Source of the DNA: an uncultured Oscillospiraceae bacterium
Lineage (GTDB): Bacteria > Bacillota > Clostridia > Oscillospirales > Oscillospiraceae
Direction of reading: 5' to 3'
DNA: 64,000 nucleotides
Assembly: GCA_947589745.1 (NCBI GenBank)
Contig: CANQCS010000007.1
Coordinates: forward strand, 23,275 to 87,274
Below, in pieces: positions 26,301 to 33,090 of the stretch (the first letter of the stretch is position 1; every line of letters starts with the position of its first letter). Below the pieces are notes generated by a model. That model saw nothing but the letters and a program-made list of their open reading frames with translations, searched no databases and had not been told where the DNA came from. Both the position numbers and the translations under genes were made by a program.

Positions 26301-27353
26301 ATGGATCAAACCCCGCAGACCCCCAAGAGCAAGCTGCTCTGGTCCCTGCTCTTTCTGGCCATCGCCGCCGCCACCATCGGCGCGGTGGCGTCCCAGTCCG
26401 GCGCGCTGACCCTCCCGGCCTTTCTCTCCTACGTCTCCGGCCTCTCGGCCCCCTGGCTGGCGGCGGCGGGGGCGGGGATGCTGGGCTTCGTCCTCTTCGA
26501 GGGCGAGGCGGTACTCTCCGTGTGCCGGGCCTTCGGCTACCCCACCGGCCACCGGCGGGGGTTCCTCTACTCCGCCTCGGATATCTACTTCTCCGCCATC
26601 ACCCCCTCCGCCACCGGCGGACAGCCCGCCTGCGCCTACTTCATGGTGAAGGACGGCATCCCGGTGTCCGTGGCCGCCGTGGCCCTGCTGGTGAACCTGA
26701 CCATGTACACCGCCGCCATCCTGGCCCTGGGGCTGGGGACGCTGGTGCTCCAGCCGGGGATCTTCCTGTCCTTCGGACCCCTGTCCCGGCTGCTCATCGG
26801 CCTGGGCTTCGCCGCCCAGATCGCCCTGGCGGCTGTGTTCCTGCTGCTCCTCACCAGGGGCGCGGTGCTCCACGCCATCTGCGCCAAGTGCCTTCACCTT
26901 CTCTGCCGCCTCCGCCTCCTGAAGCGGGAGGAGCAGAAGCAGCAGCGCCTGGCGGAGCACATGGCGGAGTACGCCCGGTACGCCGGGATGATCGGCGGCC
27001 ACCGGGGGATGCTGCTCCGGGCGTTCCTCTGCAACCTGCTCCAGCGGGCCTCGGTGATCTCGGTGTCCCTCTGCGTGTTCCTGGCGGGGGGCGGCGCGGC
27101 AAGGGACGCGGTGCGGGTCTGGGCCGTGCAGTGCTGTACGGTCATCGGCTCCAACACGGTCCCCATCCCCGGCGCCATGGGGGTGTCCGACTACCTGATG
27201 CTGGACGGCTTCGGCAGCCTCATGTCCCCGGAGCGGGTGGTGAACTTTGAGCTGCTGAACCGCTCGGTTTCCTTCTACACCTGTGTGCTCCTGTGCGGAG
27301 CCGTGACACTGGCGGGCTGGCTGCGCCGCAGAAAGAGGGGAGGTATCGCATGA
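26301..27353 (+). CDS. LPG-synthase-like integral membrane protein (flippase-like, UPF0104)
   Basis: A 350-aa protein with about eight membrane helices, matching the transmembrane domain of lysylphosphatidylglycerol synthases (MprF N-terminus). Segments ITPSATGGQP (near residue 95) and TVIGSNTVPIPGAMGVSDY (near 280) are characteristic. There is no soluble aminoacyltransferase domain, so a lipid-flipping role is more likely than lysyl transfer. It starts 19 bp after the PAP2 gene, and its stop overlaps the pssA start (ATGA). Confidence 0.83.
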   Translation: MDQTPQTPKSKLLWSLLFLAIAAATIGAVASQSGALTLPAFLSYVSGLSAPWLAAAGAGMLGFVLFEGEAVLSVCRAFGYPTGHRRGFLYSASDIYFSAITPSATGGQPACAYFMVKDGIPVSVAAVALLVNLTMYTAAILALGLGTLVLQPGIFLSFGPLSRLLIGLGFAAQIALAAVFLLLLTRGAVLHAICAKCLHLLCRLRLLKREEQKQQRLAEHMAEYARYAGMIGGHRGMLLRAFLCNLLQRASVISVSLCVFLAGGGAARDAVRVWAVQCCTVIGSNTVPIPGAMGVSDYLMLDGFGSLMSPERVVNFELLNRSVSFYTCVLLCGAVTLAGWLRRRKRGGIA

Positions 27354-28042
27354 TCGGCATCTACGACTATACCGTGATCCTGACCTACCTGTCCCTGGCC
27401 TCGGCGGGGTTCGGCATCCTGGTGGCCCTCAGCGGCCAGGGCCACCCCTATTTCGGCACCTTCTTTCTCCTGTTCTCCGGCCTCTGCGACGCCTTCGACG
27501 GCAGGGTGGCCCGGACCAAGAAGGACCGGACGCCGGAGGCCCAGGCCTTCGGCGTGCAGATCGACTCCCTGTCGGACCTGGTGGCCTTCGGGGTGCTGCC
27601 GGCGGCCATCGGCCTTGCCATGCTCCACCGCTCGCCGCTGATGGACCTGGCGGGGGAGCGGCTGGGCCACCCTTGCCGGAAGGCCATCGAGTTCGCCCTG
27701 GCGGGGGTGCTGATCCTGTACATCCTGGCGGCCCTGATCCGATTGGCCTGGTTCAACGTCACCGAGGAGCAGCGCCAGCGCACCGAAGGCGGGGCCATGA
27801 CCTACTACACCGGCCTGCCGGTGACGGCCACGGCGCTGATCTTCCCCTGCATCCTGCTGGTGCAGTACATCACCCCCAACGACGTGACGCCCATGTACTT
27901 CGCCACAGCGGTCTTTGTGGGCCTGGCGTTCCTGCTGCCCTTCCGGGTCAAAAAGCCGGGGCTCCGGGGCGTCCTCATCATGGTGGGCATCGGCGCGGTG
28001 GAGTTCCTGCTGATGCTGGTGGGGAAGCTGCTGCGATGCTGA
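27350..28042 (+). CDS. pssA: CDP-diacylglycerol--serine O-phosphatidyltransferase PssA
   Basis: Makes phosphatidylserine from CDP-diacylglycerol and serine in the membrane. The 230-aa product carries the CDP-alcohol phosphotransferase signature as CDAFDGRVARTKK followed by FGVQIDSLSDLVAFG (G-x3-D-x3-D), and several membrane helices. Length is normal. The start overlaps the preceding stop, and the stop overlaps psd by seven bases, so the whole set is tightly coupled. Together with psd it forms the complete phosphatidylethanolamine branch. Confidence 0.92.
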   Translation: MIGIYDYTVILTYLSLASAGFGILVALSGQGHPYFGTFFLLFSGLCDAFDGRVARTKKDRTPEAQAFGVQIDSLSDLVAFGVLPAAIGLAMLHRSPLMDLAGERLGHPCRKAIEFALAGVLILYILAALIRLAWFNVTEEQRQRTEGGAMTYYTGLPVTATALIFPCILLVQYITPNDVTPMYFATAVFVGLAFLLPFRVKKPGLRGVLIMVGIGAVEFLLMLVGKLLRC

Positions 28043-28896
28043 CGAGAAACCATCAGGAGAGCGCCGCGCTGCGCTTCCTCTACCATACGGCCCCCGGCCG
28101 GTTGCTGCTGAGACCGCTGTGCAGCCGGGGCCTGTCCCGCCTGTGCGGGCGGTTCCTGGACGCCAAGGCCTCCCGCCTCCTGGTGGGTCCCTTTGTCCGC
28201 CGCCACAACATCGACCTGAGCGAGTACCAACAGCGGGAGTTCAAGAGCTTCAACGACTTCTTCACCCGGGAGATCAGGCCGGAGCTCCGCCCCATCGACC
28301 GGGACCCGTCGGCCCTCGTCGCCCCCTGTGACGGCCTGCTGCGGGTGTATCCCATCCGGGACGGGACGCTCATCCCTGTGAAGCAGAGCGCCTATACAGT
28401 CTCGTCGCTGCTGGGCGGGGACAGCCTGGCGGACCGCTACCGGGGCGGGCTGTGCCTGGTGTTCCGTCTCTGCGTGGACCACTACCACCGCTACTGCTGG
28501 CCGGACGGCGGCACCAGGGGGGAGAGCACCTTTCTGCCCGGCGTGCTCCACACGGTGCGGCCCATCGCCCTGGAGCGGTACCCGGTGTTCGTACAGAACT
28601 GCCGGGAGTACACCCCCCTGGCCACGGACCACTTTGGTACCGTCACCCAGGTGGAGGTAGGGGCCATGCTGGTGGGAAAGATATGGAACCGTCCCGGTTC
28701 CGGCCGGGTGGAGCGGGGAGAGGAGAAAGGCATGTTCCTTTACGGCGGCAGCACCATAGCCCTCCTCGTGGAGGAGGGCAGGCTGGAATTATCGGCGGAC
28801 ATTGCCGCCGCCCAGGGGGAGGAAGTCCCGGTGAAAATGGGACAGCGGCTGGGGTGCGCAGGGGAGGGGCCTCCGGCCCCTAGCCAGTCCGGGTAG
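28036..28896 (+). CDS. psd: Phosphatidylserine decarboxylase
   Basis: Converts phosphatidylserine to phosphatidylethanolamine. The 286-aa proenzyme has FKSFNDFFTRE near residue 72, VAPCDG near 97 and HYHRYCWPDGG with the catalytic histidine region. The YGGST autocleavage site, where the serine becomes the pyruvoyl group, is near residue 237. The last dozen residues (GEGPPAPSQSG) are encoded by palindromic sequence flanking composite repeat 4, so the native C-terminus has been replaced or extended. The core of the enzyme is intact. Confidence 0.92.
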   Translation: MLTRNHQESAALRFLYHTAPGRLLLRPLCSRGLSRLCGRFLDAKASRLLVGPFVRRHNIDLSEYQQREFKSFNDFFTREIRPELRPIDRDPSALVAPCDGLLRVYPIRDGTLIPVKQSAYTVSSLLGGDSLADRYRGGLCLVFRLCVDHYHRYCWPDGGTRGESTFLPGVLHTVRPIALERYPVFVQNCREYTPLATDHFGTVTQVEVGAMLVGKIWNRPGSGRVERGEEKGMFLYGGSTIALLVEEGRLELSADIAAAQGEEVPVKMGQRLGCAGEGPPAPSQSG

Positions 28897-28922
28897 GGAC
28901 CTGCCGGTCCCTGCTGACCCTG

Positions 28923-29451
28923 GGTTACTTTTTGTGCAAACAAAAAGTAACCAAAAAATTGCTCAAGGGGGCTTTGGCCCCCTTGAGAATCCCCTCCGTG
29001 TGGGAAGGACGTTTGCGATAGTTTTCCGTAGGAAGGACCCAGAGAAAGCATTCATCGGGAGTGCTTTCTCTGGGTCCCTATTCTTACTGCTGGTTGCTCC
29101 GTTCCACTACGCAATTGATGGCGCGGTTCTATTTGGGCCGTAGACGGGAATCTGTCCTATGCGTAGTGGAACGGAGCAGGACGCAGTCGGACAACATAAA
29201 AACGACCAGCGCACCCAATGTTTCGGTTTCGCCGCCCAAAGCGGCGAAACTTGCGCCGCAGCAGGATCTCCTTGGGGACATACTCCCCACAGCCGCTTCG
29301 CCCCATACACGGGACCCAGCTCGGTTTAGACCAGACCAACCACAGGGCGAGCGCAAAACTAAATAAATAATAAGGAAAGATTCTCAAGAAAACCATTCCT
29401 GGTTTTCTTGAGTGCACTTTTGGTTACTTTTCCTGCAAGGGAAAAGTAACC
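28923..29451 (+). repeat. Composite hairpin repeat, copy 4
   Basis: Same orientation as copy 2, between psd and the M32 gene. The second hairpin is CTCAAGGGGG/CCCCCTTGAG and the penultimate one CTCAAGAAAACC/GGTTTTCTTGAG. In both, C-G pairs replace the T-A pairs seen in other copies. Central motifs are near 29092 (inverted) and 29158 (direct). It fills 28897-29504 with its flanking palindromes. Confidence 0.85.
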
Positions 29452-29504
29452 CCAGGGAGCACCCATCGGGGGTGCCTATCAATCCCGGTGGGGGCGGAGC
29501 CCCC

Positions 29505-30998
29505 TCACAGCCCGTACAGCGCAGAATACTTCTCTACGAGGTAATCCGCATAGACGGACTGATCGAACGCCCCGCAGGCGTTCTCCACAAGGTCTGCGGG
29601 CTCCAGGAGCCCGCCGTACCTTTGAACCTTTTCCCGCAGCCAGGCGGTGACCCCGCTGAGGTCGCCCCGTCCGACGGAGCCCCACACGTCCATGTCCGCC
29701 TCCATGTTCCGCAGCATCTGAGCGCCGTAGGCGCTCCCCAGGGCGTAGGACGGGAAATACCCGAAGGACCCGCCGGACCAGTGGGAGTCCTGGAGACAGC
29801 CCCGACGGTCGTCGGGCACGTCTACCCCCAGATACTCCTTGTACAGCCGGTTCCAGGTTTCAGGCACGTCCTTCACCGCCAGGGTCCCGCCGATGAGCTG
29901 CTTCTCGATCTCGTATCGGACCATGATGTGCAGCGGATAGGTCAGCTCGTCCGCCTCCGTACGGATGAGGGACGGCTGGGCCTTGTTCACCGCCCGATAG
30001 AACTGCTCCGCCGTCACGTTCTTCAACTGCTCCGGGAACAGCTCCCGCAGCTTGGGGAACACCGCCTCCACAAAGGGCAGGGACCGGCCGATATAGTTCT
30101 CATAGAACCGGGACTGGCTCTCGCAGACGCCCATGGACGCCCCGGTCAGACAGGTGTACTGGAGCTCGTCGCTGACACCCAGAGCGTGGCGGGCGTGGCC
30201 GCCCTCGTGGATCACCGAGTACATGGAGAAGCTCAGGTTGTGCTCATCGTAGTTGGTGGTGATGCGCACGTCCTTGTTGTTGAAGTCCAGAGTGAAGGGG
30301 TGCTCCGTCTCCCCGATGCCGCAGTGGGCCCGGTCCAGGCCCATGACCTCCATCAGATAGTCAGACAGCTTCTTCTGCCCCTCGATGGGGTAGCACTGGT
30401 GCAGAAAACTGTCGTCCGGCTGCTCCTTCTCCCCGATGGCCCGGATGACGGGCACGATGCGCTCCCGCAGGGCGGCGAAGAATTTGTCCAGATACGCCAT
30501 GTCCGTGCCCCGCTCGTACTCGTTCAGCAGGGCGTCGTAGGGGGCCTTGGTGCTGTCGTAGTACCCGGCGAATTTTTGATTGAACGCCACCAGCTTCTCC
30601 AGCACCGGCTGGAACAGGGAGAAGTCGCTGCGCTCCTTGGCACGGTGCCACACGTCGCTGGCCTCGTTGGTCAGCATCGTGTAGGCCATATACTCCTCCG
30701 CCGGGATGCGGCGGAGCTGGTCGTAGCTGCGCTTCAGCTCCTCCGCCTGGCGGCGCTGGGAGAGGGGGAGCTCCTCTTTCCGCTCCGCCAGGAAGTCCAG
30801 AAGCTTTCCTACCTCCTCGTTGGCAAAGAGCTTGTGCTGCTCTCCGGCCAGAATGCCCAGGGCCACGCCCCGGCCTTCGGCGGTGTCCCTGGGGGCCACG
30901 GTGACGCTGTCCAGAAACAGCGCCGACGAGGCGGCGTTGTAGGCGTACTGCTTGCGCTGCAATTCACTGAGCCGTGCCAGTGCTTCCTGTAATTCCAT
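29505..30998 (-). CDS. Metallocarboxypeptidase, M32 family
   Basis: A 497-aa zinc carboxypeptidase related to thermostable carboxypeptidase 1 (Taq). The zinc site is IHEGGHARHA (HExxH), with further family blocks NNKDVRITTNY, ESQSRFYEN and HIMVRYEIEKQLI. It would trim C-terminal residues from cytoplasmic peptides. I chose the ATG at 30996-30998; a 47-codon upstream extension covers the promoter (TTGCAT, TAAAAT on the minus strand) and is not credible. It is monocistronic and divergent from the YczE-like gene. Confidence 0.92.
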   Translation of the reverse strand: MELQEALARLSELQRKQYAYNAASSALFLDSVTVAPRDTAEGRGVALGILAGEQHKLFANEEVGKLLDFLAERKEELPLSQRRQAEELKRSYDQLRRIPAEEYMAYTMLTNEASDVWHRAKERSDFSLFQPVLEKLVAFNQKFAGYYDSTKAPYDALLNEYERGTDMAYLDKFFAALRERIVPVIRAIGEKEQPDDSFLHQCYPIEGQKKLSDYLMEVMGLDRAHCGIGETEHPFTLDFNNKDVRITTNYDEHNLSFSMYSVIHEGGHARHALGVSDELQYTCLTGASMGVCESQSRFYENYIGRSLPFVEAVFPKLRELFPEQLKNVTAEQFYRAVNKAQPSLIRTEADELTYPLHIMVRYEIEKQLIGGTLAVKDVPETWNRLYKEYLGVDVPDDRRGCLQDSHWSGGSFGYFPSYALGSAYGAQMLRNMEADMDVWGSVGRGDLSGVTAWLREKVQRYGGLLEPADLVENACGAFDQSVYADYLVEKYSALYGL

Positions 30999-31068
30999 AT
31001 CGGTGTCCTCCTGTGTCGTTTTTCCGAATCTTGCATGGAGCGGAACCGTCGTACCGCGTCTTGCCTCT

Positions 31069-31139
31069 ATTTTACAGGATGCCGCCGCCGGATGCAAGGA
31101 CTTTCGTTTCTTGCAATGGGCGGGAGGATGTGGTATCAT
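31069..31139. promoter_or_regulatory. Divergent promoters of the M32 and YczE-like genes
   Basis: Minus strand: TTGCAT (31092-31097), TAAAAT (31069-31074), 17-bp spacer. Plus strand: TTGCAA (31111-31116), TATCAT (31134-31139), 17-bp spacer. They are back to back without overlap. Confidence 0.65.
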
Positions 31140-31215
31140 AAGAAAAAGCGGAGGCGGACCGGCCGTCCGTCCTCCGCTCCATCTGCTCCACTCTTGCTCT
31201 AAATGGGAGAATCCT

Positions 31216-31905
31216 ATGAAACAGAAAAAAGTGTGCTTCAGTGAGCTGGCCTATCTGCTGGGGATCATCATCCTGGCCTTCGGCACGGCCATGATGGAGA
31301 AAGCCGACCTGGGGATCTCCATGGTGGTTGCCCCGGCCTATCTCCTGCATCTCCGCATCTCACAGAGCTTTCCCGTGTTCTCCTTCGGGATGGCCGAATA
31401 TGTGCTCCAGGCCGCCCTGCTGATTGTGCTGGTCCTTGTGATGCGGCGGGGCAAGCTCAGCTATTTGTTCTCCTTTGTCACCGCCGTTTTCTATGGGATG
31501 GTCCTGGACCTCTCCATCCTGGTGCTCCGGCCTCTGCCGGGCAGCGGACCGGGCTGGCGAATCGCCTTCTACGTGCTGGGGATGCTGCTCTGCTCCGTGG
31601 GCGTGTCCTTCCTGTTTCACACCTATATCGCTCCGGAGGCGTATGAGCTGTTTGTAAAAGAGATCTCGGCCAGGTACGGCTACCGGATCGACCGGGTGAA
31701 AACGGTTTATGACTGTTGCAGCTGCCTGGTGGGAGTGGCGCTTTCATTTGCTTTCTTCGGCTTCGGGCATTTTGAAGGGGTCAAACTGGGCACCATATTC
31801 TGTGCCCTGGTCAACGGATGGCTGATCGGCCGGATCAGCAGGGGGTTGGAGGCCGCGTTTGAATTTCAGGATGCCCTTCCTCTGCGGGAATGGTTCAACA
31901 GATAA
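31216..31905 (+). CDS. YczE/YitT-like integral membrane protein
   Basis: A 229-aa protein with five or six membrane helices. It resembles the YczE/YyaS group (DUF6198), beginning with GIIILAFGTAMMEKADLGISMVVAPAY in two parts, GTAMMEKADLGIS being the conserved core. The function is unknown. ATG 31216 follows GGGAGA, and a sigma-A promoter lies 80 bp upstream. It may be monocistronic. Confidence 0.72.
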   Translation: MKQKKVCFSELAYLLGIIILAFGTAMMEKADLGISMVVAPAYLLHLRISQSFPVFSFGMAEYVLQAALLIVLVLVMRRGKLSYLFSFVTAVFYGMVLDLSILVLRPLPGSGPGWRIAFYVLGMLLCSVGVSFLFHTYIAPEAYELFVKEISARYGYRIDRVKTVYDCCSCLVGVALSFAFFGFGHFEGVKLGTIFCALVNGWLIGRISRGLEAAFEFQDALPLREWFNR

Positions 31906-31934
31906 CAGAAGGAAGGTCTGCGCCTGCCGGATAA

Positions 31935-31970
31935 AATGGGACTGCCGGGGTCAATCCCCGGCGGTCCCGT
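31935..31970 (-). terminator. Terminator of the first 59-aa ORF
   Basis: GGGACTGCCGGGG pairs with CCCCGGCGGTCCC (31938-31968), with ATTTTATCC following on the minus strand. The same hairpin type recurs at 32368-32398 and 32600-32630. Confidence 0.65.
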
Positions 31971-31983
31971 CATACTTATTTGA

Positions 31984-32163
31984 TTACTTCCGCAGGATGC
32001 TGCGCTTGATCTTCTCGCCCAGGGAGACCCGGCCCAGGTCGTACCAGGGGGTGTGGCCGTCGGCGCTGCGGCTGCTCTGGAGCTCGGCATAGGCGCTGTA
32101 ATTGGAGTTGACCAGCAGGAAGTCGTTGGAGTTCATGCGGTTCATGGTGTAGATGGTGTTCAT
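31984..32163 (-). CDS. Small 59-aa protein, tandem copy A
   Basis: A complete small gene (MNTIYTMNRMNSNDFLLVNS...). It has a strong AAGGAGGAACAAAC ribosome site and a promoter (TTTACT 32251-32256, TATAAT 32229-32234, 16-bp spacer on the minus strand). The product is hydrophilic, with a conserved TPWYDLGRVSLGEKIKR tail. A paralogue with 51 of 59 identical residues lies 480 bp upstream, and its promoter and leader are equally conserved. I recognise no family. Most differences are conservative (D/E, S/T, H/R), suggesting selection on the protein. Confidence 0.75.
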   Translation of the reverse strand: MNTIYTMNRMNSNDFLLVNSNYSAYAELQSSRSADGHTPWYDLGRVSLGEKIKRSILRK

Positions 32164-32228
32164 TGTTTGTTCCTCCTTATATCGTCCGCCGCCGCTGTAT
32201 CGCGTCGGCTCTTTGTTTTGATGATCTA

Positions 32229-32256
32229 ATTATAGCGCGTTTTAGATGGAAGTAAA
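32229..32256 (-). promoter_or_regulatory. Promoter of 59-aa ORF copy A
   Basis: Minus-strand TTTACT (32251-32256), TATAAT (32229-32234), 16-bp spacer. The sequence and spacing are conserved at copy B. Confidence 0.6.
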
Positions 32257-32367
32257 TGGGTATACAATCCAAACTTCCTGCTGTTTTTTGTATTCAAAGC
32301 ACAATTTATGCCAAACGCGCGGGGACGCTCCGCGGGGCGCTGCCTGTTCAAGACTGGTAAAAAAAGG

Positions 32368-32630
32368 GCCCGCCGGGGTCAAACCCCGGCGGGTCCCAGC
32401 GTGTCGAAAAAGCCTCGCAGAGTTTCGCGCCCGCAGGCGCGAAAGCCAGTGTAATCGTTTTTTCCGGCGGCGTGTACGTCGGAAAAAACACTTTGCGCGG
32501 AGCGTGCGTCGAATCTGTGCGCCTTTGGCGCACAGGTGAGGCGCGTAGCGCAGCGAATCCTTTTGTCGGAAAAGGCCGCAGGCCTTTTTCGACAGTCTCG
32601 GGCCCGCCGGGGTCAAACCCCGGCGGGCCC
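32368..32630. repeat. Hairpin-rich spacer between the two 59-aa ORFs
   Basis: Contains GGGCCCGCCGGGG/CCCCGGCGGGTCC at 32368-32398, TGTCGGAAAAGGCC/GGCCTTTTTCGACA at 32565-32594 and GGGCCCGCCGGGGT/ACCCCGGCGGGCCC at 32600-32630. Several smaller palindromes, such as TTCGCGCC/GGCGCGAA, lie between them. No gene. The last hairpin follows copy B and may terminate it. Confidence 0.6.
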
Positions 32631-32645
32631 ATCTGACACATTTGA

Positions 32646-32825
32646 TTACTTCCGCAGGATAGTGCGCTTGATCTTCTCGCCCAGGGAGACCCGGCCCAGC
32701 TCATACCAGGGGGTGCGGCCGTCGGTGCTGCGGCTGCCCTGGAGCTCGGCGTAGGCGCTGTAGTTGGAGTTGACCAGCAGGAAGTCGCTGGAATCCAGGC
32801 GGTTCATGGTGTAAATGGTGTTCAT
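32646..32825 (-). CDS. Small 59-aa protein, tandem copy B
   Basis: A paralogue of copy A (MNTIYTMNRLDSSDFLLVNS...), the same length, with 8 substitutions. It has the same AAGGAGGAACAAAC ribosome site and promoter architecture (TTTACT 32913-32918, TATAAT 32891-32896, 16-bp spacer, minus strand). Promoter, leader and coding region were therefore duplicated as a unit. The function is unknown; there is no signal peptide, no cysteine and no double-glycine motif. Confidence 0.75.
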   Translation of the reverse strand: MNTIYTMNRLDSSDFLLVNSNYSAYAELQGSRSTDGRTPWYELGRVSLGEKIKRTILRK

Positions 32826-32890
32826 TGTTTGTTCCTCCTTCTATCGTCTGCCGCCGCGGTATCGTGGCGGCTCTTTGTCTTGACGAGAGG

Positions 32891-32918
32891 ATTATATCGC
32901 GTTTCTGGGGGAAGTAAA
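32891..32918 (-). promoter_or_regulatory. Promoter of 59-aa ORF copy B
   Basis: Minus-strand TTTACT (32913-32918) and TATAAT (32891-32896), spacer 16 bp, matching copy A. Confidence 0.6.
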
Positions 32919-33019
32919 CGGGCCTGCAGTCCAAACTTCCCTATGTTTTTTGTGCTTGCCGCACAAGCTTGCTCAGGCGCGCACAGGCGGTGCGCGGAGG
33001 AAGAACGCGCTACCGCGGA

Positions 33020-33048
33020 TTGACATTGGGGCGGAAGTTGCCTATAAT
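33020..33048 (+). promoter_or_regulatory. Consensus sigma-A promoter of the fusion gene
   Basis: A perfect TTGACA (33020-33025) and a perfect TATAAT (33043-33048) with a 17-bp spacer, the best promoter match in the window. Confidence 0.85.
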
Positions 33049-33090
33049 CAAACCAGCGAGATACCGAATCGAATGACAGGAGGAGATCCA

